From the NCBI RefSeq assembly GCF_007004655.1, contig NZ_ML660097.1, forward strand, positions 162,562 through 226,561: a DNA stretch of 64,000 nt, in the 5' to 3' direction. Position numbers and translations under genes: made by a program. The DNA is from Exilibacterium tricleocarpae (GTDB lineage: Bacteria > Pseudomonadota > Gammaproteobacteria > Pseudomonadales > Cellvibrionaceae). Positions 27,363 through 37,701 of the stretch are shown here, in pieces; the first letter of the stretch is position 1, and every line of letters begins with the position of its first letter. Below the pieces are notes generated by a model that was given only the letters and a program-made list of their open reading frames with translations, was not told the origin of the DNA and made no database searches.

Positions 27363-28708
27363 TCAAGCAGCACCTGGATCTTGGCCAGGCTTTCAGCGTA
27401 CTCGAGATCGGGCTCTGAATCGGCGACGATACCGCCGCCGCCCCAGCAGTGGATGCGGTCGCCGTCGCAAGCCAGGGTGCGGATAGCGATATTGGTGTCC
27501 ATGTTACCGTTGGCGCTGATATACCCGATGCTACCGCAGTATATACTGCGCCGGCACGGCTCCAGCTCCTCGATTATCTGCATCGCCCGCAGTTTGGGCG
27601 CGCCGGTGATGGAACCGCCGGGGAAACAGTGCTGCAGCAGCGCCAGCGGCGATCGGTCGCTGCTCAGCGTGCCGGTGACCGTGCTCACCAGATGGTGAAC
27701 GTTGGGAAAACTTTCGAGCCGAAACAGCTCCGGTACCCTGACGCTGCCCGGCAGGCAGCTCTTACCGAGATCGTTGCGCAGCAGATCGACGATCATCAGA
27801 TTCTCCGCCCGGTCTTTGGCGCTGGCCTGCAGGCGCTGGGCATTGGCCCGATCGGCGGCGGCGCTGGCCCCGCGGGGCAGGGTGCCCTTGATAGGTCTGG
27901 TCTCGACCTGCTGGCCGGCCAGGTGGATGAAGCGCTCCGGTGACAGGCACAGCACCGCCTGGTCTCCCAGGTCCATAAAGGCGGAATAGGGTGATGGCAG
28001 GACTTGTCGCAGCCGCCGATAGGCGGCGTAGGGCGAGCCTTCGAAGTCAGCGCTGAAGCGCTGCGCGAAGTTCACCTGGTAGCAGTCGCCGGCGTGGATA
28101 TAGGCATCGATTTTGGCGAGTTTTTCTTTGTAAGAACTTACATCAAAATTTGATTTTAAGTTTTTAATTTTAAAGAAATTATTAACATTTTTTGTATCTT
28201 TTTTTGATACTCTTTGCAGGATGTCGCGCCGGTGAGTCGGGGCGCAGTCGGGCAGGCACAGCAGCCAGGCGTGGCGCTGTTGGTGATCCTGCACCAAAGC
28301 CCAGTTGTAGATGCCGATCTGCATATCGGGCAGGTCGATATCCGCCGCCGCCAGGCTGGGCAATCGCTCCAGGCGCCGGCCCAGATCATAGCCGAAATAG
28401 CCCAGCGCGCCGCCGCAAAAGGGCAGGTCTTTAGCGACACTGGTGTGCAGTGGCTCCAGGTGAGCCTGCACCAGCGCGAATGGGTTGTCCCGGGCCGAGT
28501 GCTTGCCGCTGGCGGTGGTCACTTCGGTGCAGAGTCCGCGGGTGGTGAGCAGCGTCTCGGGGGCGGCCGCGATGATATCATAGCGGCCGAAGCGGCTGCG
28601 CGGCCGTCCGCTGTCGAGCCAGACCGCCTGCGGCAGGTCGGCGACCGCCTCGAACAGGGGGCGGCTGTCCGGCCGGTAATCGATATCGGTAACGCTGAGC
28701 TGGGTCAT
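27347..28708 (-). CDS. pabB: Aminodeoxychorismate synthase component I
   Basis: Converts chorismate and glutamine-derived ammonia to 4-amino-4-deoxychorismate for folate. The 453-residue protein has the chorismate-binding domain with 'GDCYQVNFAQRF', 'ETRPIKGTLPRG', 'LMIVDLLRNDLGKSC' and 'GGSITGAPKLRAMQIIEEL'. The Lys in 'PIKGT' and the ITGAPK form mark PabB rather than TrpE. The linker between N- and C-terminal parts (about residues 165-196) is coded by a strikingly AT-rich stretch, 28121-28216, giving 'KKDTKNVNNFFKIKNLK'. A separate glutaminase partner (PabA) is not in the window. Confidence 0.92.
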   Translation of the reverse strand: MTQLSVTDIDYRPDSRPLFEAVADLPQAVWLDSGRPRSRFGRYDIIAAAPETLLTTRGLCTEVTTASGKHSARDNPFALVQAHLEPLHTSVAKDLPFCGGALGYFGYDLGRRLERLPSLAAADIDLPDMQIGIYNWALVQDHQQRHAWLLCLPDCAPTHRRDILQRVSKKDTKNVNNFFKIKNLKSNFDVSSYKEKLAKIDAYIHAGDCYQVNFAQRFSADFEGSPYAAYRRLRQVLPSPYSAFMDLGDQAVLCLSPERFIHLAGQQVETRPIKGTLPRGASAAADRANAQRLQASAKDRAENLMIVDLLRNDLGKSCLPGSVRVPELFRLESFPNVHHLVSTVTGTLSSDRSPLALLQHCFPGGSITGAPKLRAMQIIEELEPCRRSIYCGSIGYISANGNMDTNIAIRTLACDGDRIHCWGGGGIVADSEPDLEYAESLAKIQVLLDGLSA

Positions 28709-28812
28709 AGTGCTGTAGTAATTTGAAGGCCGGCATTGTAGTGCTATTGTTGTGCTTTTACCACGCGCGTCGAGAGTACCGGTGGTGAGTGTTCGATCGC
28801 AGGAGCAACACA

Positions 28813-29124
28813 GTGACGTTTTATCCGTTGGAACAATTGCACCGTCTTCACGACGGGTATTCCCGGCCGTTTAAAGTTGCCGGCCGCGAACTGTTGCTGC
28901 TGCAGGTGCAGGGCGAGACGTACCTGATCGCCAACCGCTGCCCGCATATGGACGCGCCACTGACCCATGGCACTGTGCAAAGCGGCTGGCTGCGCTGTCC
29001 GCTGCACGGTATCGAGTTTGATTTACAAACCGGTGGTGCCCGTGGTGGCGTTGCGGCCAGCCTGGCGCCGCTGGAAAAATTCCCCCTTGCCTACGAAGGT
29101 AATCAGGTGGGTGTCTTGTTGTAG
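28813..29124 (+). CDS. Rieske 2Fe-2S domain protein
   Basis: Small ferredoxin-like protein of 103 residues. The Rieske cluster ligands are Cys43-x-His45 ('CPHMDAP') and Cys62-x2-His65 ('CPLHG'). It resembles the ferredoxin components of dioxygenases and the NirD subunit, so it probably carries electrons. The GTG at 28813 is favoured because AGGAG (28802-28806) lies 6 bases upstream; the GTG at 28789 is less likely. It is divergent from pabB and 35 bp ahead of rraA. The partner oxidoreductase is not evident nearby. Confidence 0.87.
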   Translation: MTFYPLEQLHRLHDGYSRPFKVAGRELLLLQVQGETYLIANRCPHMDAPLTHGTVQSGWLRCPLHGIEFDLQTGGARGGVAASLAPLEKFPLAYEGNQVGVLL

Positions 29125-29159
29125 CTCTGTTTTAGCTGAAACCATTTAAGGAAACGTTT

Positions 29160-29648
29160 ATGCCCTATTCAACGCCGGACCTGTGCGATGCCCACCCCGA
29201 GTTGGTGCGCGTGATGGAGCCCATGCTCAGCAACTTCGGCGGGCGTTTTGCCTTCGGCGGGGAGATAGTGACCGTGAAGTGCCACGAGGATAACTCGCTG
29301 GTTAAGGAGCAGGCGGCGCAGCCAGGTCGCGGCAAAGTCATGGTGGTCGACGGTGGCGGGTCGCTAAGGCGCGCGCTACTTGGCGATATGATCGCCGAAT
29401 CTGCAGTCGACAACGGTTGGGAGGGGATTATTATCTATGGCTGTATCCGCGACGTGGATGCCATAGGCGCGCTCGATCTCGGCGTCCAGGCGTTGGACAC
29501 CGTGCCGTTGAAAACGCAAAAAAGAGGGATTGGCGATTTAAACGTGACCGTAACCTTTGGCGGCGTGTCCTTTGTGCCCGGTGAATATGTCTACGCCGAT
29601 AACAATGGTGTCATCGTCGCGGCCGAACCGCTGAGTATGCCGGCCTGA
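29160..29648 (+). CDS. rraA: Ribonuclease E activity regulator RraA (RraA-like)
   Basis: A 162-residue protein of the RraA family. In E. coli it forms a ring and binds RNase E to damp RNA decay; related proteins are 4-hydroxy-4-methyl-2-oxoglutarate aldolases. Family pieces are '[16 protein letters not shown]', '[19 protein letters not shown]', '[18 protein letters not shown]' and '[17 protein letters not shown]'. Length is close to the usual 161. It follows the Rieske gene with a 35-bp gap and may share its promoter. Confidence 0.92.
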   Translation: MPYSTPDLCDAHPELVRVMEPMLSNFGGRFAFGGEIVTVKCHEDNSLVKEQAAQPGRGKVMVVDGGGSLRRALLGDMIAESAVDNGWEGIIIYGCIRDVDAIGALDLGVQALDTVPLKTQKRGIGDLNVTVTFGGVSFVPGEYVYADNNGVIVAAEPLSMPA

Positions 29649-29849
29649 GGGCAGCCGTGCCGGCAGTCATAGTGGTGCCGGGTCTCCCCGTTTAAAGACT
29701 GCCGGTGTGCGATTGCTGTGCGCCGGGTCGATGTGACGCATGCGTTTGCTTTGGATTCCACCCGGCGATCTTTCCCCTGTCATCTCGGCACCACCGCTGG
29801 TACTGGAACAGTGTCGGTCAAAGTGCTTCGCGCCATGCTTGTCGCACAC

Positions 29850-29873
29850 AAAAAAGGCAGCCCTGAGGCTGCC
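29850..29873 (-). terminator. Rho-independent terminator of aceA
   Basis: On the minus strand, GGCAGCC - TCAG - GGCTGCC forms a perfect 7-bp stem followed by six T residues. It lies about 40 bases beyond the aceA stop. Confidence 0.88.
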
Positions 29874-29910
29874 CGGCAAACGCATTAATAGAATGCTGTT
29901 GCTGTGCGGA

Positions 29911-31254
<1,344 letters not shown>

Positions 31255-31331
31255 CTGCTTATCCTCTGTCCTCTGCGATCGGTTGGATGGGGTTATCAGT
31301 ACTCTCTGCCTGACAGTGCTTTCTTTATCTT

Positions 31332-31397
31332 TCGGTGCTTTCGCTTAAACCTGTCGGTATTTTCGCTTAAACCTGTCGGTACTTTCGCTTAAACCTG
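31332..31397. repeat. Three 22-bp tandem repeats in the aceA upstream region
   Basis: Three near-identical units begin at 31332, 31354 and 31376. Each contains TTTCGCTTAAACCTG and differs only at one or two positions in the TCGGTGC/TCGGTAT/TCGGTAC start. Shorter, degenerate copies (GGTACTTTCTGCCTG-like) continue to about 31447. The array lies in the 325-bp spacer between divergent aceA and the LysR gene. Confidence 0.9.
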
Positions 31398-31579
31398 TCG
31401 GTACTTGCTTTTTCTGTTGGTACTTTCTGCCTGGTACTTTCTGCCTGTCCATCGAATTTGTACCAGGCGATATGTAGAGGATTCTAGACAGCCGCATATG
31501 ATTTCGCTAATTTATACTTTTTATTTTCGCTATTCTCTGCGTGAATGAAACAAGCAATGGCGGCATGAGAGGGGGTGGG

Positions 31580-32518
31580 ATGAATATCAATCGGGTTGAT
31601 CTCAATCTGCTGGTTTATCTGGAAGTCCTGCTGCGCGAGCGCAATGTGACCAAGGCGGCCAATCACCTGGGGATCAGCCAGCCGGCCATGAGTAACGGCC
31701 TGCGCCGGTTGCGGGACCTGTTTGACGATCCGCTGCTGGTGCGAACCAGCGAGGGAATGACCCCCACGGAGAGGGCGCGGGAATTGGAACCGGTGGTGCG
31801 CCGGGTGCTGCTCGATGTGGAGCGGGTCGTCCAGCCCCAGTCGGATTTCGACCCCGCCGGCAGCGAGCGGGTGTTTCGGATTATGGCCAGCGACTACGCC
31901 GAAGCCACGCTGATGCCGGGGCTGCTGAGTGAGCTGCGGGTAAGCGCCCCCGGTATTACCCTGGATATCATGACGCCGAGCGATGTGAGTTTTCTCGATG
32001 TGGAACAGGGCAAGGTGGATATGGTGATCAACCGCTTTGACTCCATGCCCCAGTCGTTTCACCAGAAAACCCTGTGGAAGGACAGCTTTTCCTGCCTGAT
32101 GAGTACCGACAACCCGATTCTCGAGCACTTCGATCTGGATGCCTATCTCCTTGCCCACCATGTCTGGGTCAGTAAAACCGGCATGGGCGTGGGCGTGGGA
32201 GTCAATCCCGACGATGTGCAACGGCTCGGCTGGGTGGATGAGACGCTGAGAAAGGCGGGCAAAAAACGCCAGATCAAGGTGTTTACCCGCCACTATCAGT
32301 CGGCCATGCTGCTGGCCGAACAGCGCGACCTGGTGGTTACCATTCCCTCGAAGGCCGCCTGCCTGCAGCGCGACAATCCGCGCCTGGTGGCGAGGGAGCC
32401 GCCGTTTGACATTCCGCCCCTGGAATTGAAAATGGCGTGGAGCCCGCTGTTGCAGCACAATGCCGGGCACAAATGGATGCGGGATCTGGTGTCGACGGTG
32501 GCCCACAAACTCGACTGA
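31580..32518 (+). CDS. LysR-family transcriptional regulator
   Basis: Regulator of 312 residues. The N-terminal helix-turn-helix reads 'DLNLLVYLEVLLRERNVTKA' and 'LGISQPAMSNGLRRLRDLF', followed by 'DDPLLVRTSEGMTPTERA', the form seen in NodD/LeuO/PcpR-like LysR proteins. The C-terminal part is the ligand-binding fold. The ATG at 31580 is selected because GAGGGGGTGGG lies just upstream; the frame extends to a GTG at 31541 without support. It sits between aceA and the malate synthase gene, so a role in controlling the glyoxylate shunt is plausible but unproven. The inducer is unknown. Confidence 0.88.
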   Translation: MNINRVDLNLLVYLEVLLRERNVTKAANHLGISQPAMSNGLRRLRDLFDDPLLVRTSEGMTPTERARELEPVVRRVLLDVERVVQPQSDFDPAGSERVFRIMASDYAEATLMPGLLSELRVSAPGITLDIMTPSDVSFLDVEQGKVDMVINRFDSMPQSFHQKTLWKDSFSCLMSTDNPILEHFDLDAYLLAHHVWVSKTGMGVGVGVNPDDVQRLGWVDETLRKAGKKRQIKVFTRHYQSAMLLAEQRDLVVTIPSKAACLQRDNPRLVAREPPFDIPPLELKMAWSPLLQHNAGHKWMRDLVSTVAHKLD

Positions 32519-32733
32519 GGCTGACACCACTATTCGCAGCCAGAATAGTGGGTATAAGAGCTATAAATTAGCGAAATTATGCCCCGCTCACTAAAATCCG
32601 TAGCCACCAACGCCGGCCGCGACAATAATACCCGTCTTCCACGGGCTCTTCCGGGCGGTATCGACGCGGAATTTACGCACTACACCAACCGGGATCGAGC
32701 TCCCCAACGCACAGACTCGAGGCCAATATACCT

Positions 32734-34914
32734 ATGACCACTCGAATTCAAAGTGGCGGTTTGCAGATCGCCGAAGTGCTCTACAACCTGGTAAACGACC
32801 AGATCATTCCGGGAACCGGGGTAGAGTCGGCACACTTTTGGGCACAACTGGAGGCGATCCTCGACGATTTTGTGCCTCGCAATCGGGCCCTGCTGGCGAC
32901 GCGCGATCAACTCCAGACCCAGATCGACGATTGGCACCGGGCCCGTGCCGGCCAACCCCACGATGCCGCTGCCTATAAGGCCTTTTTGATCGATATTGGT
33001 TACCTGTTGCCTGAGGGCGAGGATTTCAAAGTAACGACGGCGGGGGTCGACGACGAAGTCGCGGTACAGGCTGGCCCGCAACTGGTGGTGCCGGTGAAAA
33101 ACGCCCGTTTTGCCCTCAACGCCGCCAATGCCCGTTGGGGCAGTCTCTACGATGCGCTCTACGGCACTGACGTGATCGCCGAAGACGGGGGTGCCGAACG
33201 CGGCAGCAGCTACAACCCCGTGCGTGGTGCCAGGGTGATCGCTTTCGCCCGCGACCTGCTGGACCAGGCCGCGCCCCTGCGCGATGCCAGTCATGCCGAT
33301 GCCGCCGGTTACAGCGTCAGGGAAGGTCACCTGGTGGTGACGCTGGCCGGGGGTGTCGAGGCGGGTCTGGCCCAGCCGGAAAAGTTTGTCGGTTATCAGG
33401 GCAGTGCCGCCAGCCCCAGCGCGGTCTTGTTAAAGAACCACGGCCTGCATATCGAAATTCAAATCGATCCCACCTCGGCTATCGGCAAAACCGACGCCGC
33501 CGGTGTCAAGGATTTGCTGCTGGAGGCGGCGGTTACCACCATTATGGACTGCGAGGATTCGGTTGCCGCCGCCGACGCCGAGGATAAGGCGGAGGTTTAC
33601 GGCAACTGGTTCGGCCTGATGAAAGGCACTCTCGAGGACACGTTCGAGAAAGGCGGCGCCACTGTGACCCGGCGCTTGAACAGCGACCGCGATTACCGCG
33701 ACAGCAATGGCGAACTGTTTAGCGTGCACGGTCGCAGCCTGTTGTTTGTGCGCAATGTCGGACACTTGATGACCACCGATGCCGTGCTGGACAGCGACGG
33801 CAACGAAATACCCGAGGGCATTCTCGACGGTATGGTAACCAGTCTGGCAGCCCTGCACGATTTGAAGCGGCAAAACCGGCTCGCCAACTCCCGCACCGGC
33901 AGCGTCTATATTGTCAAACCCAAGATGCACGGGCCCGCCGAGGTGGCGTTTACCTGCGATCTTTTCAGCCGTATCGAAGCGGCGCTGGGCCTGGCGGACA
34001 ACGTCTTGAAAGTCGGTATTATGGACGAGGAGCGCCGCACCACTGTGAACCTGAAGGAGTGCATTCGGGTGGCTGCCGAACGGGTGGTGTTTATCAACAC
34101 GGGCTTTCTGGATCGCACCGGCGATGAAATTCATACCAGTATGCTGGCCGGCCCGATGGTGGCGAAAACCAAAATGAAGCAGCAGGCCTGGATCAACGCC
34201 TACGAGGACTGGAATGTGGATGTGGGCCTGGAAACCGGGTTGCAGGGCAGGGCGCAGATCGGCAAGGGGATGTGGCCCATGCCCGATGAAATGGCGGCCA
34301 TGCTGGAGCAGAAAGGCGGCCACCCCAACGCCGGCGCCACGACCGCCTGGGTGCCCTCGCCCAACGGCGCCACACTGCACAGTATCCACTACCACCGCAT
34401 CGACGTGCAGGCACGTCAGGCGGAACTGGCGCAGCGGCCCCGAGCCAGTCTCGACGATATTCTCAATATCCCGCTGCTGGCCGATCCGGCAACCCTGACG
34501 GTGGCCGAGGTCCAGGCGGAGCTGGACAACAACGCCCAGGGTATTCTCGGCTATGTGGTGCGCTGGGTGGAGCAGGGGGTGGGTTGTTCGAAAGTGCCCG
34601 ATATCAACAATGTCGGGCTGATGGAGGACCGGGCGACTTTGAGAATTTCCAGCCAGCATCTCGCCAACTGGCTGGAACACGGTATCTGTTCGCAGCAACA
34701 GGTGATGGAAACCCTGCGCCGCATGGCCGCCGTGGTGGACGGGCAAAATGCCGGCGACCCCGCTTATCGCAATATGGCACCTGATGTCGATAACAGTGTG
34801 GCTTTTCAAGCGGCCTGTGCGCTGGTGTTCGAGGGCAAGACGCAACCCAACGGTTACACTGAGCCGCTGTTGCATGCCTACCGGCGCAAAGCCAAGGCCA
34901 GGTATGGCGCTTGA
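32734..34914 (+). CDS. glcB: Malate synthase G
   Basis: Condenses glyoxylate with acetyl-CoA to malate. The 726-residue length fits the G isoform (about 720) rather than the A isoform (about 530). Typical segments are '[18 protein letters not shown]', '[18 protein letters not shown]', '[20 protein letters not shown]', '[20 protein letters not shown]', '[18 protein letters not shown]' and '[20 protein letters not shown]'. It follows the LysR gene and complements aceA. A 215-bp gap upstream suggests its own promoter. A clear terminator follows. Confidence 0.96.
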   Translation: MTTRIQSGGLQIAEVLYNLVNDQIIPGTGVESAHFWAQLEAILDDFVPRNRALLATRDQLQTQIDDWHRARAGQPHDAAAYKAFLIDIGYLLPEGEDFKVTTAGVDDEVAVQAGPQLVVPVKNARFALNAANARWGSLYDALYGTDVIAEDGGAERGSSYNPVRGARVIAFARDLLDQAAPLRDASHADAAGYSVREGHLVVTLAGGVEAGLAQPEKFVGYQGSAASPSAVLLKNHGLHIEIQIDPTSAIGKTDAAGVKDLLLEAAVTTIMDCEDSVAAADAEDKAEVYGNWFGLMKGTLEDTFEKGGATVTRRLNSDRDYRDSNGELFSVHGRSLLFVRNVGHLMTTDAVLDSDGNEIPEGILDGMVTSLAALHDLKRQNRLANSRTGSVYIVKPKMHGPAEVAFTCDLFSRIEAALGLADNVLKVGIMDEERRTTVNLKECIRVAAERVVFINTGFLDRTGDEIHTSMLAGPMVAKTKMKQQAWINAYEDWNVDVGLETGLQGRAQIGKGMWPMPDEMAAMLEQKGGHPNAGATTAWVPSPNGATLHSIHYHRIDVQARQAELAQRPRASLDDILNIPLLADPATLTVAEVQAELDNNAQGILGYVVRWVEQGVGCSKVPDINNVGLMEDRATLRISSQHLANWLEHGICSQQQVMETLRRMAAVVDGQNAGDPAYRNMAPDVDNSVAFQAACALVFEGKTQPNGYTEPLLHAYRRKAKARYGA

Positions 34915-34929
34915 GATATCCTGAGTTTG

Positions 34930-34960
34930 AAAAAACCGGCGGTTATGCCGGTTTTTTTTT
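34930..34960 (+). terminator. Rho-independent terminator of glcB
   Basis: AAAAACCGGC - GGTTAT - GCCGG followed by ten T residues, 15 bases beyond the stop. The A/T tails extend the stem. Confidence 0.92.
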
Positions 34961-35027
34961 GCGCAGACGGAAAGACCCTTCATAAGGTAATCTACCAGAC
35001 GCTTTACAGAACAAAGGACACCAGACC

Positions 35028-35399
35028 ATGACCATCTCAGAATTGGCAAAGCGCAGCGGCTTGAGCACCCATACTCTGCGCTACTACGAGCGTATCGGGT
35101 TACTGCCGGACGTGCGGCGCGGGAGCAATGGACATCGGGTGTTCGCCGAGCGGGATCTGGAATGGCTGGCATTTATCAAGAAGCTAAAAGCCACCGGTAT
35201 GCCGATCGCGCAGATTCAACACTACGTCGCCCTGGTGAAGCAGGGCGACGCTACCTTGGCGGAGCGCCAGACCATCCTCGAAAACCACCGCGTCTATGTG
35301 CGCGAGCAGCTTGGACAGTGGCAGAACTGGTTGGCCGCCATCGATTACAAAATCGATTACTACCAAAAGCACCGCCTGCAGGTGGTGAAAAAAGCTTGA
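35028..35399 (+). CDS. MerR-family transcriptional regulator
   Basis: A 123-residue regulator. Residues 1-70 form the winged helix-turn-helix of MerR proteins ('MTISELAKRSGLSTHTLRYY', 'ERIGLLPDVRRGSNGHRVF'), followed by a coiled-coil dimerisation helix. No metal-binding cysteines are present at the C-terminus, so it is of the small-molecule or redox-stress subgroup often found beside aldo/keto reductase genes. Its stop codon overlaps the -35 element of the downstream promoter. It probably controls the aldo/keto reductase gene. Confidence 0.9.
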   Translation: MTISELAKRSGLSTHTLRYYERIGLLPDVRRGSNGHRVFAERDLEWLAFIKKLKATGMPIAQIQHYVALVKQGDATLAERQTILENHRVYVREQLGQWQNWLAAIDYKIDYYQKHRLQVVKKA

Positions 35400-35426
35400 C
35401 TTAGAGTTAACTCAAACCCTTAGCCT
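35396..35426 (+). promoter_or_regulatory. MerR-type promoter with 19-bp spacer and GAGTTAACTC operator
   Basis: TTGACT (35396-35401) and TAGCCT (35421-35426) are separated by 19 bp, the overlong spacer typical of MerR-activated promoters. The spacer holds the perfect palindrome GAGTTAACTC (35404-35413). It lies between the MerR gene and the reductase gene, overlapping the MerR stop codon. Confidence 0.75.
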
Positions 35427-35478
35427 GCCTGGCAGTGAGTTGTTAATCCACAGGTGAAACACAAGCGAGGTGACTGCA

Positions 35479-36435
35479 ATGCGATCAGTAACATTGGGCC
35501 CCGGGGGGCCACAGGTGCCGGCCGTCGGTTTGGGCTGTATGGGGATGTCGGAGTTCTACGCGCCGGGCGACGAGAGCAGTGCCCTCAAAACCCTGGACGC
35601 CGCTTATGAGATGGGCTGCCGGTTTTGGGACACGGCCGATATCTATGGGCCTCACACCAACGAAGCGCTGCTGTCGAAAGCCCTGGCGGGGCGGCGCGAC
35701 GATATTGTGGTGGCGACGAAGTTCGGTATAGAGCGCACGGAAACCGGCGAGTTCAGTGGTGTCAACGGGCGGCCGGAGTATGTCAAGGCGGCCTGTGAGG
35801 CCTCGCTGCGGCGCCTGAACATAGACTGTATCGATCTCTATTATCAACACCGGCGCGATCCGGACGTGCCGATTGAAGAGACCGTCGGTGCGATGGCGCA
35901 ATTGGTGCAGGCGGGCAAGATAAAGCATATCGGCCTGTCGGAGACCGATGCGGAGAATCTGCGTAAGGCTGCCGGCGAGCACACTATCGCGGCGTTGCAG
36001 ACCGAGTATTCTCTCTGGTCGCGGGATGTAGAGGGGCAGATATTGCCGACCGCCCGCGAACTGGGTATTGGCTTTGTCGCCTACAGTCCGCTCGGGCGCG
36101 GTTTTCTGACCGGTACCATCAGCTCCCGTGCCGATATGGAGGAGGGCGACTGGCGCTTGAATAACCCCCGTTTTGAAGCTGAGGCGATCGACCACAACCG
36201 CAAGCTGGCCGACCAGATTGTCGCTTTTGCGGCGCGCAAGGGTGTCACGCCGGCACAGCTGTCGCTGGCCTGGGTGCTTGCCAAAGGCGACGATATCACT
36301 ACCATACCCGGTACCAAGCGCATCAAATATCTGGAGGAAAATTGGCGGGCCGGGGACTTGGCGCTGAGCGCCGCGGAGGTGTCCGAACTCGACGATATTT
36401 CCGCTGCGCATGCGACTGCCGGCGAGCGGTACTGA
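35479..36435 (+). CDS. Aldo/keto reductase
   Basis: NADPH-dependent oxidoreductase of about 318 residues with the (beta/alpha)8 aldo/keto reductase fold. The catalytic tetrad appears in 'FWDTADIYGPHTNE' (Asp and Tyr), 'VVATKFG' (Lys) and 'LYYQHRRDP' (His). 'VPAVGLGCMGMSEFYAPGDE' is the start of the AKR13/YajO-like group. The ATG at 35479 is used because GCGAGG (35465-35470) is 8 bases upstream; a GTG at 35470 is in frame. It is likely induced through the MerR regulator upstream. The natural substrate is unknown. Confidence 0.92.
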   Translation: MRSVTLGPGGPQVPAVGLGCMGMSEFYAPGDESSALKTLDAAYEMGCRFWDTADIYGPHTNEALLSKALAGRRDDIVVATKFGIERTETGEFSGVNGRPEYVKAACEASLRRLNIDCIDLYYQHRRDPDVPIEETVGAMAQLVQAGKIKHIGLSETDAENLRKAAGEHTIAALQTEYSLWSRDVEGQILPTARELGIGFVAYSPLGRGFLTGTISSRADMEEGDWRLNNPRFEAEAIDHNRKLADQIVAFAARKGVTPAQLSLAWVLAKGDDITTIPGTKRIKYLEENWRAGDLALSAAEVSELDDISAAHATAGERY

Positions 36436-36467
36436 CCCGCCGCCGGGGGATTTAGGGGAATGGGGTT

Positions 36468-36896
36468 ATGGCTGCAAACAAAAACACACAGAATCAGGGT
36501 GACGTACACCAGTTTCTGAATGCCCTCGACGATGACCGGCGTCGCGATGAGTGCTTTACCGTACTCGAGCTGATGTCGCAGGTGACAAAGCTGGAGCCCC
36601 GTATGTGGGGCGCCAGTATGGTCGGTTTTGGCAGTTACCACTACAAATATGCCTCCGGCAGGGAAGGGGAGTGGTTCCTCACCGGCTTCTCGCCGAGAAA
36701 GCAGGCCCTGACACTGTATATCATCAGTGGCTTCAGCCAGTTTGACGAACTGATGGCGAGGCTGGGTAACTACAAGACCGGCAAATCCTGTCTGTATGTA
36801 AAAAGGCTGGAGGATATAGACCTGGGTGTGTTGAAAAAACTGGTGCGGCAGTCCGTAGCCCACCTGAAAAAGCAATATCCGACAGGTTGCGGGTAA
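36468..36896 (+). CDS. DUF1801 domain protein
   Basis: A 142-residue protein with a DUF1801 (YdhG-like) fold: 'DDRRRDECFTVLELMSQVT', 'MWGASMVGFGSYHYKYASGR', 'FSPRKQALTLYIISGF' and 'GKSCLYVKRLEDIDLGVLKK'. Members are small cytoplasmic proteins of unknown function, some linked to iron or metal handling. It follows the aldo/keto reductase gene by 32 bp and may be co-transcribed with it. It converges with the secretin-like gene, 14 bp apart. Confidence 0.85.
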   Translation: MAANKNTQNQGDVHQFLNALDDDRRRDECFTVLELMSQVTKLEPRMWGASMVGFGSYHYKYASGREGEWFLTGFSPRKQALTLYIISGFSQFDELMARLGNYKTGKSCLYVKRLEDIDLGVLKKLVRQSVAHLKKQYPTGCG

Positions 36897-36910
36897 ACAG
36901 CCGTCATACC

Positions 36911-37657
36911 TTACTCAAGCCGCTCCGCCTTCAGGTAAATAATCACGCGATCGGTTGCTGCGGTGGAGCGCCGTCGCGCACTGCTTTCATTGTGGCGTTG
37001 GCCGGTGCTTCCCACCGCCAGCCATTCGCCCAGTTTGCCGGTAATCGCCCCCGTGTAGGATTGTGAGAGTTGACGATGACCTGCATCGCGGGCCGTGCGG
37101 GTACTGATGGCGAGGGTTATCCGGTCTTGCCCCAGAGCTCTGGGGGTGGCGTAGAAGTTGCCCACCAACTGGCGTTTTTCCCGATCCAACAGGAGGTAGC
37201 CGGGATAGATAGCCTGGAGGTCGACCCTATCGGTCAGCTCGGTGGTGGTTTCGATATGCGACGGGTAGCCCTCCAGGGCCCGGACCTGGTAGTAACCGGC
37301 ACCGCGCCGGGTACTGTAACGCCGCACCGCGGCCTGTTCGTCCAGACGCGTGCCGGTGTCCGGCGCAAACCGCACGCTGAGCAGAAACTGTGCCAGTGGT
37401 CGGTCCAGCTCTTCGATCAGCAGGTTCAGCTTGGCGATTTCTTCCGGGGTCGAGCGCACCACTAACTGGTTGCCGCTGGCGCTGATGGCAGCGCCGGCGG
37501 GCAGCAGCGGACGGATAACCTCTATCAGTGTCTCGGCCGGCCGGTTTTGTACCTCGATAACATCTACCTGCTGAGTCTCCGCAACACTGGCTGTCGCCAG
37601 CAGTGTGACGAGCAGCATTGTTAATAGGAAGGTAAAAGCTCTCATATTCATAGTCAT
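36911..37657 (-). CDS. Secretin N-domain-only exported protein
   Basis: Exported protein of 248 residues with an N-terminal signal peptide (hydrophobic 'FTFLLTMLLVTLLATASVAE'). Residues 30-95 fit a secretin short (NolW/N-) domain: 'VDVIEVQNRPAETLIEVIRP' and 'NQLVVRSTPEEIAKLNLLIE', followed by 'LDRPLAQFLLSV'. The membrane-spanning secretin barrel is missing; the remainder is a beta-rich region of unknown fold. The start ATG has GGAG 8 bases upstream. It is followed upstream in the same orientation by the DUF7931 and GNAT genes. Whether it assists a secretion or pilus system or acts alone is unknown. Confidence 0.8.
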   Translation of the reverse strand: MTMNMRAFTFLLTMLLVTLLATASVAETQQVDVIEVQNRPAETLIEVIRPLLPAGAAISASGNQLVVRSTPEEIAKLNLLIEELDRPLAQFLLSVRFAPDTGTRLDEQAAVRRYSTRRGAGYYQVRALEGYPSHIETTTELTDRVDLQAIYPGYLLLDREKRQLVGNFYATPRALGQDRITLAISTRTARDAGHRQLSQSYTGAITGKLGEWLAVGSTGQRHNESSARRRSTAATDRVIIYLKAERLE

Positions 37658-37701
37658 AGCGATCTCCGCCGCCTGGCGGTCGTCTGTTATCGTCCGCGCA
37701 C

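Noticed and set aside
31332..31397. CRISPR array
   Set aside because: The 22-bp units are directly adjacent with no unique spacers, and no cas genes are near.
33430..35172. 580-codon open frame opposite to malate synthase G and merR
   Set aside because: Antisense shadow of two well-supported genes; no ribosome binding site or domain.
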